Shown: one piece after another, positions 33,081 to 42,368 of the stretch
Layout: every line of letters starts with the position of its first letter
Position numbering within the stretch: position 1 is the stretch's first letter
Source: Actinomadura madurae
GTDB lineage: Bacteria > Actinomycetota > Actinomycetes > Streptosporangiales > Streptosporangiaceae
Length of the DNA: 64,000 nucleotides
Direction: 5' to 3'
Assembly: GCF_900115095.1 (NCBI RefSeq)
Contig: NZ_FOVH01000025.1
Location: forward strand, 51,779-115,778
The notes under the pieces: generated by a model
The model's database searches: none
What the model saw: the letters and a program-made list of their open reading frames with translations, nothing else
What the model was told of the DNA's origin: nothing
Translations under genes and position numbers: made by a program

Positions 33081-34652
33081 CTACGAGCTCCCCCCGCTGG
33101 AGGGACAGTCCTTGATGGTGGAGTTGCGCTGCTTGCACTCGTTGCGGCGGGTGTTGAGCTCGTTCAGCTTGGCCTCGGCCGCGCTCTGCCCGATGAACAC
33201 CAGGCTGCCCTTGGCGACCGCGTCGACATCGGACGCGGGCAGCTCCGCGACCGGGACGTCGGTGGCCTTCACCGTGGCCTGCTTGCAGTTCTGCTGGCCC
33301 TTGCCCTTGAGGATGGCGACCTTGCCGTTCTCCTCGACGAGTGAGTACTTGCAGACGGCGTCCTCAAGCTGCTTGAGCGCCTTCGGGCCGTCGACGGTGT
33401 AGGTGTCCTTCACCTGCTGCTGGAGGTCCTGCGGGAGGTCGGCGACGAGGATCGGCTGCTTCGGCTGGTCCTTCGCGGCCGCCTTGCGGGACAGGCTGAT
33501 GAGCGGCACCTTCTGCGTCGTCCCGCGGAACAGCACGACCCGGCCGTCCTCCGCGCCGACGTAGTAGCCGTTCCGGACGTTCTGGACGAGCACGAACCCG
33601 CCCGCCACGACCCCGATGACGACCACCCCGGCCACCACGACCAGCCACGTCCAGCGGCGCGCGCCGCCCCGCCGCGCCTGGGGGGCCGCCTGCATCGGCG
33701 CCGGCGGGGCGCCCATCGGCTCGTTCCGCGGCATCGCCGCGTGCGGCGGCGGCATCTCGTCCACGGCCACCGGCGGCTGCGGGCGCGTCTCGCGCAGCTG
33801 CGCCGCCCGCCCGGCCGGGGTGTCGGCCGCCGTCGTGTTCGCGCCGGGCCCGCCGCCCGGCGGCTCCGGCGGGGCCGCGTTCGCCGCCGCGCCGACCGCG
33901 TGGCCCGGCCCGCCCGTCGGCGGCTGCCGCTCCAGGTCGACGACGTCGGCGACGACGCAGGTGATGTTGTCGGGGCCGCCGCCCCGGTTCGCCAGGTCGA
34001 TCAGCTGCCGGACGGCCTGCTCCGGGTCGTCCACGTCGGTCAGCACCTGGAAGATCGTCTCCGCGGTGACGACGCCCGACAGGCCGTCCGAGCACAGCAG
34101 GTACCGGTCGCCGACCTTCGCCTCGCGCAGCGACAGGTCGGGGTCGACCTCGCCGCGGCCGTCCAGGGCCCGCAACAGCAGCGAACGCTGCGGGTGCGAC
34201 GCCGCCTCGTCCGGGCTGATCCGCCCCTCGTCCACCAGCGACTGCACCAGCGTGTGGTCGTGCGTGATCTGGAAGAGGCTGCCGTCCCGCAGCAGGTACG
34301 CGCGGGAGTCCCCGATGTGCACCAGGGCGACCTGGTTGCCCGCCCACAGCATCGCCGTCAGCGTCGTGCCCATCCCTTGCAGGGCCGGGTCCGACTCCAC
34401 GATGCGGTGCAGGTTGTCGTTCGCCGTCTTGACGGTGTGCTCCAGCGCGGCCAGCAGCTCCGTCGCCGGCAGGTCCTTGTCGAGCGCCCGCAGCGCCTCG
34501 ATCGCCGCGGCGCTCGCGATCTCGCCGCCGACGTGCCCGCCCATCCCGTCGGCCACGGCGAGCAGGTGCGCGCCCGCGTACGCCGAGTCCTCGTTGCCCT
34601 CGCGCAGCATGCCCACGTCGGAGCGCGCGGCGTAGCGGATTCCCAGAGTCAT
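33081..34652 (-). CDS. pstP: PP2C-type Ser/Thr protein phosphatase PstP
   Basis: A 523-residue metal-dependent phosphatase reversing PknA/PknB phosphorylation. The catalytic domain (about 1-240) shows metal-binding acidic motifs: RSDVGMLREGNEDSA, VADGMGGHVGGE, CSDGLSGVV and GGGPDNITCVV. A Pro/Ala-rich linker precedes one membrane helix (WTWLVVVAGVVVIGVVAGGF) and an extracellular domain of about 150 residues with several Cys. The ATG at 34652 overlaps the fhaB stop by 4 bp (ATGA); the open frame upstream lies inside fhaB. Confidence 0.94.
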   Translation of the reverse strand: MTLGIRYAARSDVGMLREGNEDSAYAGAHLLAVADGMGGHVGGEIASAAAIEALRALDKDLPATELLAALEHTVKTANDNLHRIVESDPALQGMGTTLTAMLWAGNQVALVHIGDSRAYLLRDGSLFQITHDHTLVQSLVDEGRISPDEAASHPQRSLLLRALDGRGEVDPDLSLREAKVGDRYLLCSDGLSGVVTAETIFQVLTDVDDPEQAVRQLIDLANRGGGPDNITCVVADVVDLERQPPTGGPGHAVGAAANAAPPEPPGGGPGANTTAADTPAGRAAQLRETRPQPPVAVDEMPPPHAAMPRNEPMGAPPAPMQAAPQARRGGARRWTWLVVVAGVVVIGVVAGGFVLVQNVRNGYYVGAEDGRVVLFRGTTQKVPLISLSRKAAAKDQPKQPILVADLPQDLQQQVKDTYTVDGPKALKQLEDAVCKYSLVEENGKVAILKGKGQQNCKQATVKATDVPVAELPASDVDAVAKGSLVFIGQSAAEAKLNELNTRRNECKQRNSTIKDCPSSGGSS

Positions 34653-35146
34653 TTGCGCAGCTCGATCACGGTCTTGCCGATACGGACCGGTACGCCCGGC
34701 GGGACCGGCATCGGCCGGCTCACCTTCGTGCGTCCGAGGTACGTCCCATTGGTCGAGCCGAGATCTTCCACGATCCACTGACCGTCCTGCGCGAAAATTC
34801 GGGCATGCCGGCTCGAAGCGTAGTCGTCGGTCACGACCAGCGTGGCGTCATTCGCCCGGCCGATGGTGATGGGCACCCCCGTGAGGTCGATGACGGTGCC
34901 GGCACGTTCGCCCTGCACCACCACCAGCTTCGTCGGGGCGCCCTGCTGGGCGCTGCGCTGCTGCCGCGGCGGCTTCGGCTGCCGCGCCGCCTTCGGGGGG
35001 CGTGGCTGGGACGCCCGCGTCGCGGCCTTCGTCGCGGCCTTGGAGCCGAACAGGTCGGCCCGGATCACGCCGACGGCCGCGATGACGAAGAGCCAGAGCA
35101 CCGCCAGGAACGCCAGCTTGATCAGCGTGAGGGTGAATGGGGACAT
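34649..35146 (-). CDS. fhaB: FHA-domain protein FhaB (FipA)
   Basis: A 165-residue protein with an N-terminal membrane helix (LIKLAFLAVLWLFVIAAVGV), a basic Gln/Pro/Ala-rich linker, and an FHA domain (ITIGRANDATLVV, YASSRHARIF, VEDLGSTNGTYLG) that binds phosphothreonine. In mycobacteria the equivalent protein links PknA/PknB signalling to FtsZ/FtsQ at the septum. It starts 11 bp downstream of fhaA and overlaps pstP by 4 bp. Confidence 0.93.
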   Translation of the reverse strand: MSPFTLTLIKLAFLAVLWLFVIAAVGVIRADLFGSKAATKAATRASQPRPPKAARQPKPPRQQRSAQQGAPTKLVVVQGERAGTVIDLTGVPITIGRANDATLVVTDDYASSRHARIFAQDGQWIVEDLGSTNGTYLGRTKVSRPMPVPPGVPVRIGKTVIELRK

Positions 35147-35157
35147 CGGAGTCGGGG

Positions 35158-35913
35158 TTACTCCCTATCGCGGCGGAACACAAGGGTGGTCCGGCCCATC
35201 GTGACGCGGGAGCCGTCGACCAGCGTGACCCGCCGGATCGGCTGCCCGTTCACGAACGAGCCGTTGGTCGACCCTAGATCCACGAGAGCGATTTCGGGAC
35301 CTTCTACACGGATCTCGGCATGGTGCCGTGACACGCCAGGATCGACGAGACGCAGGTCGCAGTCCGTGCCGCGACCGAGCAAGGTCACAGGGGTGTTGAT
35401 CTCATAGGTGCGCTGAGTCGTGTCGGATCCCTCCACCGCCGTCGTCACCAGCAGCCGCGGATGGCCGCCGAACACTCCGCCGCGGCCGCCCTGCGGAACG
35501 TCGCTCACCGGCTGGCGGATCTCCCCGCCCTCCACCGTCGAGCCCCGGATCACCCCGGACCGGATGCGGAACATGCCCGTGGCGAGATCCCCCGCGTTCT
35601 CGAACCGCACACGCACCGGGCCCACGAAGGAGTACCCCTGCTCCTTCGCGTACTCGCGCGCCAGATTCGCCAGTTCCTGGCTCAGGCTGTCGGCGTACAC
35701 CTGCAGCCGCTGCCCGTCCTGCTGAGAGATCTCGACGACGAAGTCGTTCGGAACGAGCGTGCGGCCCTGTGCCACGATCGCCGCCCGATCGTCCATCTCG
35801 CGCTGCACAGCACTGGCCACCTCGACCGGCTGCAGCTCAGACTTGAAGGCACGGGCGAAGGCCCCTTCGACCATGCCCTCGAGCCTTCGCTCGAAGCGCT
35901 GAATGACGCCCAC
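35158..35913 (-). CDS. fhaA: DUF3662/FHA-domain protein FhaA
   Basis: A 251-residue cytoplasmic protein: N-terminal DUF3662 (QRFERRLEGMVEGAFARAFKS; PNDFVVEIS) of about 120 residues, a short linker and a C-terminal FHA domain (LLGRGTDCDLRLV, VSRHHAEIRVEG, LVDLGSTNGSFVNG). FhaA-type proteins bind phosphorylated MviN/MurJ and regulate peptidoglycan synthesis at poles and septa. The GTG at 35913 has GGGAGG at a 6-nt spacing and begins at the conserved domain; longer reading to 35997 is not supported. First gene of the fhaA-to-pknB operon. Confidence 0.92.
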   Translation of the reverse strand: MGVIQRFERRLEGMVEGAFARAFKSELQPVEVASAVQREMDDRAAIVAQGRTLVPNDFVVEISQQDGQRLQVYADSLSQELANLAREYAKEQGYSFVGPVRVRFENAGDLATGMFRIRSGVIRGSTVEGGEIRQPVSDVPQGGRGGVFGGHPRLLVTTAVEGSDTTQRTYEINTPVTLLGRGTDCDLRLVDPGVSRHHAEIRVEGPEIALVDLGSTNGSFVNGQPIRRVTLVDGSRVTMGRTTLVFRRDRE

Positions 35914-36041
35914 GGGCACCTCCCTTCCCCACTGGTAGACGATCGTATCGGTGCGAAGGTTCGCTCGGCGTATCTGGATACCTAACCACCGCATCACCCG
36001 TGCTAGCCTTTTCAGGCGCCCGGAAACGGGACGGCACCCTT

Positions 36042-36124
36042 GGGCGGGTGGCGGAACGGCAGACGCGCACGGTTCAGGTCCGTGTGTCCGAAAGGATGTG
36101 AGGGTTCAAATCCCTCCTCGCCCA
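36042..36124 (+). tRNA. tRNA-Leu (anticodon CAG)
   Basis: Cloverleaf read by eye: acceptor GGGCGGG pairs with CTCGCCC (one G-U), anticodon stem CACGG/CCGTG holds loop TTCAGGT (anticodon CAG), a long class II variable arm (TGTCC GAAA GGA) follows, and T-stem GAGGG/CCCTC holds TTCAAAT. The discriminator is A; CCA is not encoded. It lies upstream of and divergent from fhaA, as in other actinomycetes. Confidence 0.95.
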
Positions 36125-36469
36125 CGAACGAGTTGGGAGTGGTGTGCCCGCGGAGAGCGCGGGCCGCCACTCCTTCGTCATGTTGACCCGGGGGGCGACC
36201 CCCGGACCCCCGATGTGGGGGCTCCGCCCCCACGCCCCCTGCCGGTTGATGTTGTTGCGTTCGTGGCTGCTGGTGCTCGGGTCTGCTTTGGGGCTTCGCC
36301 CCTTGCCCCCTCCGGGTTTGGGGTGCTGCGGGTGTGACTGTCGCCCCTTGGGAGGGTGTCGGGCATGCGTCTGGCGGCGGTTCGGGGCCATGTAGTCCAC
36401 TTTCCCTGTTCGCGCTCGCTGTGACCAGACGTTCGCCTACTGCCATGGCCGGAATCGGCGCGGGGGTGG
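36125..36469. other. Gene-free stretch with GC-rich hairpins after tRNA-Leu
   Basis: About 345 bp without a credible gene. It holds stacked hairpins: CCGGGGG/CCCCCGG near 36188-36205, GTGGGGGC/GCCCCCAC at 36215-36233 and GGGGC/GCCCC near 36292-36304. The first two probably end the tRNA transcript; such G/C-rich pairs are also common intergenic repeats in this group. Short frames here lack coding character. Confidence 0.6.
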
Positions 36470-37141
36470 TCAGGTGGGGTTGCCGTCCAGGTAGGCGAGT
36501 ACTGCTCGTACTCGGCGGTGGCCGGAGTCGTCCGGGGCCAGGCCCAGCTTGGCGAAGATGTTGCCGATGTGCTTGTGGACGGCATTGTCGGAAATGCGCA
36601 TCCGCTCGGCGATGGTGGCGTTGTCGTGGCCCTGCGCCATGAGGGCGAGCGACTCCCGCTCGCGGGCCGTGAGGGTGTCCAGAGGGGTGCCGGCGCGGTG
36701 GGCGAGGAGCTGGGCGACCACGTCGGGGTCCATGGCGGTACCGCCGGCCGCGACGCGGCGGAGGGCGTCGACGAACTCGGCCACCCGGCCGATGCGGTCC
36801 TTCAGGAGGTAGCCGATGCCGCCGCGGCCGTCGGAGAGGAGTTCGCCCGCGTACTCGCGCTCGACGTACTGCGACAGCACCAGGATCGGCAGCGGGCCGT
36901 GCTCGCGGCGGGCCCGCAACGCGGCGTGGATTCCCTCGTCGCGGAACGACGGCGGCAGCCGCACGTCGACGATGGCGATGTCGGGGCGGTGCTCGGCGAC
37001 GGCGGCGAGGAACGCCTCGGCGTCGCCGGTGACCGCCACGACCTGGCAGCCCCTGGACTGCAGTAGGAGTTCCAGGCCGCTTGATAGCAGGACGTTGTCT
37101 TCTGCGATCACGACCCGCACGGAATCCTCCTGGACGGTCAT
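36470..37141 (-). CDS. NarL/LuxR-family response regulator
   Basis: A 223-residue response regulator: receiver domain (VRVVIAEDNVLLSSG; phospho-acceptor Asp in DIAIVDVRLPP; Lys in GYLLKDRIG) and a LuxR-type helix-turn-helix (LTARERESLALMAQGHDNATIAERMRISDNAVHKHI). Its ATG overlaps the kinase stop by 4 bp, giving coupled translation. Target genes are unknown; the divergent secreted hydrolase at 38405 is a candidate. Confidence 0.92.
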   Translation of the reverse strand: MTVQEDSVRVVIAEDNVLLSSGLELLLQSRGCQVVAVTGDAEAFLAAVAEHRPDIAIVDVRLPPSFRDEGIHAALRARREHGPLPILVLSQYVEREYAGELLSDGRGGIGYLLKDRIGRVAEFVDALRRVAAGGTAMDPDVVAQLLAHRAGTPLDTLTARERESLALMAQGHDNATIAERMRISDNAVHKHIGNIFAKLGLAPDDSGHRRVRAVLAYLDGNPT

Positions 37142-38268
37142 GGTGCGCACGGCACCCGGACGGTGAGCGTGGTGGGGCCGCCCGGCGGGCTGTCGAGGCG
37201 GACGGTGCCGTCCAGGGCGGCGACCCGCCGGCGTATCCCGGTGATGCCGGTGCCGTGGCCCTCGTCGGCGCCGCCCTTGCCGTCGTCGGTGACCTCGATG
37301 CCCAGCACGTCGCCGGTTCGCTCGACCCGGAGGTCCGCCCGCGTGGCGGCGGCGTGCTTGGCCGTGTTCGTCAGCGCCTCGGCGATCACGTAGTAGGCCA
37401 CAGCCTCGACGCTGGCTGGGAGGGAGCCCAGGTCGGCGAGGTCGATGCGGACGGGCACGTTCGACCGGGCGGCCAGCGACGCCAGCGCGCCGTCGAGGCC
37501 GCGGTCGGCGAGGATCGGCGGGTAGATCGTCCGGAGCACCGCGCGGAGCTCGGTCATCGCCCCCTCCGCCGTCTCGTGCGCCTGCTGGATCAGCGGCCCC
37601 ACCGCGTCCGGGTCGTCGGTGAGAGACTCCCGGGCGATGCCCAGCTGCATGGCGATGGTCACCAGGCGGGCTTGCGTCCCGTCGTGCAGATCGCGTTCGA
37701 TCCGCTGGAGCTCGGTGCCGTGGGCGTCGACCACGCCGACCCGGGTCTTGGTCAGGGTGTCGACGCGTTCGGTGAGCCGCTCGGTGGCCGACGGCGCGAG
37801 CACCGCCAGGCACAGGCGCGCGTGGAGGCGCGCCAGCCAGGGGAGCCCCCACCAGGCGGCCGCGCCGAGGAGGGCGATCTGCACAGAGCTTCCGATCAGT
37901 GCGGTCGCCCAGTTGTTTATGTGGACGTCGAGGAACGAGAACAGGGTGGGGCGTGTGTCTGCGGGAAACGCCCACCAGAAGGGCAGTGCCACTGCGGCGA
38001 CCAGGATGTTGCCCAAGCACATCAGGGCGGCGAGTCCCGGCGGGAAACCGGCGGCGACGTGCGCGAGTGCCCAGGCTAGGTTCCGCCGCGTAGACGGCTG
38101 TCCGTCGGCTGGAACGCCGAGCAGCCTGGCGGCTCGCCGGCGGTGCCAGGCCGCCCATCCCCGTGCCGCCGGTGGCGCGAGCAGCACCGGCAACGCCGGT
38201 ACCGTGGCCACGGACGTGGCCAGCGTGCCCAGCAGGTAGGCCGAGCCGGAGAACGCCCGGTTACGCAT
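37138..38268 (-). CDS. NarL-type sensor histidine kinase
   Basis: A 376-residue sensor kinase: about four membrane helices in residues 1-165 with short loops, then HisKA_3 (ERDLHDGTQARLVTIAMQLG, His in the LHDGTQ motif) and an HATPase domain (YVIAEALTNTAKHAA; DDGKGGADEGHGTGITGIRRRV). No separate ligand-binding domain is seen, so it belongs to the intramembrane-sensing type. It forms a two-gene system with the response regulator through a 4-bp overlap. Confidence 0.9.
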   Translation of the reverse strand: MRNRAFSGSAYLLGTLATSVATVPALPVLLAPPAARGWAAWHRRRAARLLGVPADGQPSTRRNLAWALAHVAAGFPPGLAALMCLGNILVAAVALPFWWAFPADTRPTLFSFLDVHINNWATALIGSSVQIALLGAAAWWGLPWLARLHARLCLAVLAPSATERLTERVDTLTKTRVGVVDAHGTELQRIERDLHDGTQARLVTIAMQLGIARESLTDDPDAVGPLIQQAHETAEGAMTELRAVLRTIYPPILADRGLDGALASLAARSNVPVRIDLADLGSLPASVEAVAYYVIAEALTNTAKHAAATRADLRVERTGDVLGIEVTDDGKGGADEGHGTGITGIRRRVAALDGTVRLDSPPGGPTTLTVRVPCAP

Positions 38269-38404
38269 ACGGACCTCCTTATCCCGGCGGTATGGAGGCC
38301 ATTGTTCGCCACCGGGCCCGGTCTGGCACTACAGCGGGCTGTAGGTCAACGCCTGCGGCGGGCTGTATCGTGCCGGAGTTCCGGCCGAATTAGCGTCCTC
38401 GACC

Positions 38405-39913
38405 ATGAAAACGACATTCGGCCGTTTGGTTCCGGCCCTCGCCCTGACCGCCCTTTCCGCCGCTGTTCCCTCATTGGCCAGAGCCGACTCCGGGCCGCCT
38501 CCTTCGCTGGAATGGAAGGCCTGCGCCCAGGGGGCCGACGACACCGTCGGGAAGGATCTCGACCGGGCGGGCGCGCGGTGTGCGGAGGTCACCGTGCCGC
38601 TCGACCACTCCAAGCCCGGGGGCCGCACCATCACGCTGGCGCTGTCTCGCCTTCCTGCCACTGACCGGGCCCATCGCATCGGCACGATGGTGCTCAACAA
38701 TGGCGGGCCCGGCCAGCCCACGCTGGGCATGCCGCTGCAGGTGCGCGCGGCCATGAAGGACGTCGCCGCCCGCTATGACCTCGTCGGCCTGGACCCGCGC
38801 TTCGTCGGGCGCAGCACGCCCCTCGACTGCGGCTGGCCGATCGGCATGTTCCTCCGGTCTGCCGGCGCGACCCGCGCCCGGTTCGACCACCAGGTGGCGG
38901 TGCAGCGCGACCTGGCCGAACGCTGCGCCCGGCGCCACGGCGACGTGCTCCCCTACGCCAACACCCGCGACACGGCCCGCGACATCGACCTCGTGCGCCG
39001 GGTCCTCGGCGAGCACCGGATCTCCTTCCTCGGCTACTCCTACGGCGCCTACCTCGGCGCGGTCTACACCCAGATGTTCCCCGGCCGCAGCGACCGTGTG
39101 GTCTTGGACAGCGCGGGCGATCCGCGCACGTGGGGCCCCCTGGCTTTGCGGGGCACCGAGGACGAGGCGGAACGCGCCTTGCGCGGCTGGGCGGTCTGGG
39201 CCGCCGGACGGCACGGCACCTACGGCCTCGGCGCCACCCCCGGCCGCGTGCTCGCCACCGTGAACGCGATCGTCGCCGCCGCGGAGGACCGTCCGCTGCG
39301 CGTCGGGTCGTATGAGGTGGACGACCAGGTGGTCCCCTACATCCTCTCCAACGGCTCGGGCGACGACCGTCCCGCGGCCCGCGCGCAGTTCAGCTCGACC
39401 GTCCGGACCCTGAACGAGGCCGCGCACGGCCGCCCGGCCGACCCCGGCCCCGAACTCGACGGGCAGCTGAGGTTCGTCCTGACCGGTGAGGGCTCCCCGC
39501 TCGTCAGCCCGACGGCCGCGATCACCTGCGGCGACCGCGCCGCGCCGCGCGACCCCGACGTCTACTGGAAGGACGTGCAGCGCAGCCGCGCCCGGCATCC
39601 CCTGTTCGGCCCGCTGAAGAACAACATCTGGCCCTGTGCCTTCTGGCCGGGGCAGCCGCGCGAGCGTCCCACCAGTATCGGCAATTCCACCGCCGCGCTG
39701 ATCGTGTCCTCGACCGGCGACACCGCCACCACCTACGAGGGCGGCAAGGCCATGCACCGGGCGCTGACCGGCTCCCGCCTGCTCACCCTGCGCGGCACCA
39801 TCGCCCACGGGATCTACGGCGAGTACGGCAACGCGTGTGTGGACGCCAAGGTCAACGCCTACCTGGCCACCGGTGTTCTCCCTGCCACCGACCCGGTCTG
39901 CGACCCCAGCTGA
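38405..39913 (+). CDS. Secreted TAP-like alpha/beta-hydrolase (tripeptidyl-aminopeptidase type)
   Basis: A 502-residue exported hydrolase. The signal peptide is at 1-27 (LVPALALTALSAAVPSLARA). The alpha/beta fold has VLNNGGPGQPT, nucleophile Ser in FLGYSYGAYLGAVY, and a C-terminal TAP-like region where the acid (SSTGDTATTYEGG) and His (GTIAHGIYGEYG) are found. Streptomyces SlpD/SlpE and tripeptidyl aminopeptidase share this layout and trim secreted peptides. It is the only plus-strand gene between two minus-strand two-component systems. Confidence 0.85.
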   Translation: MKTTFGRLVPALALTALSAAVPSLARADSGPPPSLEWKACAQGADDTVGKDLDRAGARCAEVTVPLDHSKPGGRTITLALSRLPATDRAHRIGTMVLNNGGPGQPTLGMPLQVRAAMKDVAARYDLVGLDPRFVGRSTPLDCGWPIGMFLRSAGATRARFDHQVAVQRDLAERCARRHGDVLPYANTRDTARDIDLVRRVLGEHRISFLGYSYGAYLGAVYTQMFPGRSDRVVLDSAGDPRTWGPLALRGTEDEAERALRGWAVWAAGRHGTYGLGATPGRVLATVNAIVAAAEDRPLRVGSYEVDDQVVPYILSNGSGDDRPAARAQFSSTVRTLNEAAHGRPADPGPELDGQLRFVLTGEGSPLVSPTAAITCGDRAAPRDPDVYWKDVQRSRARHPLFGPLKNNIWPCAFWPGQPRERPTSIGNSTAALIVSSTGDTATTYEGGKAMHRALTGSRLLTLRGTIAHGIYGEYGNACVDAKVNAYLATGVLPATDPVCDPS

Positions 39914-39933
39914 TGCGCCCTCTTCTGTATCGC

Positions 39934-41085
39934 CTATGCGGCCGGGAAGGCGGCCTCGACGACGAGGCCGCCGTCCTGGCGCGGGGAGGCGTTGAGGGTT
40001 CCGCCGTGCGCCAGCACGATCGCGTGGACGATGGACAGGCCGAGCCCGTGGTGCCCGTCGCCGCGGGCGGAGCGGTCCAGCCGCTGGAACGGTTCGAGCA
40101 GCCGCGCCACCTGTTCCGGCGGGACGACCGGGCCGGTGTTGCTCACGCTGATCACGGCCTGCCCGTCCCGCGTTCCGGTCGTCACGTCGACGCTCCCTCC
40201 GGGCACGTTGTACCGCATGGCGTTGTCGACGAGGTTGGCCACGAGGCGCTCGACCAGGGCGGGGTCGCCCGCGGTCGCGGCGGGGGCGATCCGCGAATAC
40301 AGGCGCGGGCCGCCGGGTGGCTCCGGACGGTCCGCCAGCACCCGCTCGGTGAGTGCGGCCAGGTTGACCGGGACGCGGCCGTCCAGCCCGCGCTCGCTGG
40401 TGGCGAGGGTGAGCAGCGACTCCAGCAGCCTTCCCTGCTGGTCGCTGATCGTCAGGATCCGCTCGAAGGTCGTCTGGAACGCCTCAAGGGTCGGCCGCCG
40501 GTCGGTGAGCGTCTCCTCCACCAGCGCGCGTTCGAGCGTGAGCGGGGTGCGGAGCTCGTGCGCGGCGTTGGCGACGAAGCGCTTCTGCGCGTCGAGCGCG
40601 GCCTCCAGGCGCCCGAGCAGGCCGTCCACGGTGTCGGCGAGGTCCCTGAGCTCGTCGCGGGGGCCGGTGAGGGCCAGCCGCTCGTGCACGTTGCGCGCCG
40701 AGATGTGCCGGACGGTCGTGGTCATCGTGCGCAGCGGGCGCAGCACCCGTCCCGCGACGAACCAGCCGAGCGCCAGGGACGCCACGAGCATGATCGCCAG
40801 TGCGATCCCGGCCTGGGCGAGGAACCCGTGCGTCAGCGCGTCCTGCTGCTGCTCCCTCCACACGGCCACCGAATCGGTCGTCTCGGGGGGAAGGCCCAGC
40901 CGGGCCGCGCAGTCCTCGATTCTCGCGTCGACGCACGGCACCCGCACCTTGAAGACCGCGTTCCTCCGCATGAGCACGAATGTGATCGCCAGCAGGACCG
41001 CGCCGGAGGCGGCGAACAGCGACCCGTACAGCAGCGTGAGGCGCATCCGGACCGTCCGCGGCACCCCGCGCGGGAGCGGCCTCAT
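39934..41085 (-). CDS. Sensor histidine kinase (HAMP/HisKA/HATPase)
   Basis: A 383-residue kinase with two membrane helices (MRLTLLYGSLFAASGAVLLAI; IALAIMLVASLALGWFVAG) around a short extracellular loop holding two Cys (VPCVDARIEDCAA), HAMP, HisKA (FVANAAHELRTPLTLER) and HATPase (LVANLVDNAMRYN; GDGHHGLGLSIVHAI). Its start overlaps the response-regulator stop by 4 bp. The pair faces the lipoprotein/adaptor/ABC exporter operon, so it is the likely regulator of that pump. Confidence 0.9.
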   Translation of the reverse strand: MRPLPRGVPRTVRMRLTLLYGSLFAASGAVLLAITFVLMRRNAVFKVRVPCVDARIEDCAARLGLPPETTDSVAVWREQQQDALTHGFLAQAGIALAIMLVASLALGWFVAGRVLRPLRTMTTTVRHISARNVHERLALTGPRDELRDLADTVDGLLGRLEAALDAQKRFVANAAHELRTPLTLERALVEETLTDRRPTLEAFQTTFERILTISDQQGRLLESLLTLATSERGLDGRVPVNLAALTERVLADRPEPPGGPRLYSRIAPAATAGDPALVERLVANLVDNAMRYNVPGGSVDVTTGTRDGQAVISVSNTGPVVPPEQVARLLEPFQRLDRSARGDGHHGLGLSIVHAIVLAHGGTLNASPRQDGGLVVEAAFPAA

Positions 41086-41738
41086 ATCCGGTAGCCGCTC
41101 TGCGGGACGGTCTCGATCACCGCTGGGGAGCCCAGTTTGGCGCGCAGGCGGTTGATCGTCGCCTTGACCGTGGTGGTGAACGGGTCGGCCGCCTCGTCCC
41201 AGACGCGTTCCAGCAGTTCCTCGGCGGAGACCACGCGCCCTCCCGCCGCGAGCAGGTACTCCAGCACCGCCATCTCCTTCGGGCTCAGCGCCAGCCGCAG
41301 CCCGGCGCGGGTGGCGACGCGCCGCGCCGGGTCGAGCCGCAGGTCGCCGTGCTCCAGGATCGGCGGCAGGGCCGGCTGCGCCCGCCGCCCGAGGGCGCGG
41401 ATCCGCGCGACCAGCTCGGCGTACGCGAACGGTTTCGGCAGGTAGTCGTCGGCGCCCAGGCTGAGCCCCTCGACCCGGTCGGCGATCGTGCCGGACGCGG
41501 TGAGCATCAGCACCCGGGTCCGGCGGCCCGGGTCGGCCACCAGCGCGCGGCAGACGTCGTCGCCGTGCACGCCGGGCAGGTCGCGGTCCAGCACGACCAC
41601 GTCGTAGTCGGTCAGCGCCGCGCGGTCGAGCGCGGCCCGGCCGTCGAGGGCGACGTCCACCGCCATCCCCTCGCGCCGCAGGACCCGGGCGACGGAGCCC
41701 GCCAGCTCCGCGTGATCCTCGGCCACCAGCACCCTCAT
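41082..41738 (-). CDS. OmpR-family response regulator
   Basis: A 218-residue regulator: receiver domain (MRVLVAEDHAELAGSV; phospho-Asp in DVVVLDRDLPGVHG; Lys in DDYLPKPFAYAEL) and a winged-helix OmpR domain (LALSPKEMAVLEYLLAAGGRVVSAEELLERVWD; INRLRAKLGS). It is cotranscribed ahead of the kinase and divergent from the lipoprotein/MacB-like operon, 117 bp away. Confidence 0.92.
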   Translation of the reverse strand: MRVLVAEDHAELAGSVARVLRREGMAVDVALDGRAALDRAALTDYDVVVLDRDLPGVHGDDVCRALVADPGRRTRVLMLTASGTIADRVEGLSLGADDYLPKPFAYAELVARIRALGRRAQPALPPILEHGDLRLDPARRVATRAGLRLALSPKEMAVLEYLLAAGGRVVSAEELLERVWDEAADPFTTTVKATINRLRAKLGSPAVIETVPQSGYRI

Positions 41739-41855
41739 CCCGGTCAGCCTCCCCGAATCGCGGTCACAGCCGGGTCACAGCCTCGCGCACCGCCATGTGA
41801 CCGCTCCCCTTCTAGACATGACCTCGCACAACGATGTCTTTCGGGAAGGGGAACG

Positions 41856-42356
41856 ATGAACAGGGCCTCGGTGTTGCTGGCCGCGTCGGCCGCCGCCCTC
41901 GCCGTGACCGCCGCCGGATGCGGGGGCTCCGGCGAATCGGCGTCGGGCACGACTTCGTCCGGCGCGAAGGCGGTCGCCACGGCGGACCAGGGGATCAAGC
42001 ACGCGCAGTGCATGCGCGAGAACGGCCTTCCGGGCTACCCCGACCCCGGCCAGAACCCGGGCGCGAACTTCCCGGGCCGCGACTCCGCGGCGTTCCGGAA
42101 GGCGCGGCAGGCGTGCCAGTCGCTGGAGCCGCCCCAGAACCGGCCCGGCACGCCGGAGAACGCCGAGCTCCAGGCGAAGATGCTCAAGTGGACGCGGTGC
42201 ATGCGCGAGAACGGCGTCCCGAATTTCCCCGACCCGCAGAACGGGCGCATCCTCATCGAGAAGGGCACGATCGACAACAAGACCCCGCAGTTCCGCAGGG
42301 CCGTCGAAGCCTGCCGCCCGTTCGAGGTCGGCGGCGCCAAGGGCGCCGGCGGCTGA
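41856..42356 (+). CDS. Lipoprotein with duplicated CMRENG-type motif
   Basis: A 166-residue exported lipoprotein: signal with lipobox (VTAAGCGGSG, Cys22) and two copies of a motif, HAQCMRENGLPGYPDP and WTRCMRENGVPNFPDP, about 62 residues apart. Each repeat is followed by another Cys (RQACQSLEP; VEACRPFEV), giving two potential disulfide pairs. Similar proteins accompany MacB-like pumps in many actinomycetes; function unknown. The ATG at 41856 follows GGGAAGGGG. First gene of the operon facing the OmpR-type system. Confidence 0.82.
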   Translation: MNRASVLLAASAAALAVTAAGCGGSGESASGTTSSGAKAVATADQGIKHAQCMRENGLPGYPDPGQNPGANFPGRDSAAFRKARQACQSLEPPQNRPGTPENAELQAKMLKWTRCMRENGVPNFPDPQNGRILIEKGTIDNKTPQFRRAVEACRPFEVGGAKGAGG

Positions 42357-42368
42357 GGCGGGGATTCG

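Noticed and set aside
30456..33344. 962-codon plus-strand frame antisense to pbpA, ftsW and pstP
   Set aside because: Same antisense artefact; it crosses three conserved genes and the inserted repeat.
36012..36446. Minus-strand frame over tRNA-Leu reading ...GEEGFEPSHPFGHTDLNRARLPFRHPP...
   Set aside because: This is the well-known spurious translation of a tRNA-Leu gene and its flank; the tRNA fold is clear.
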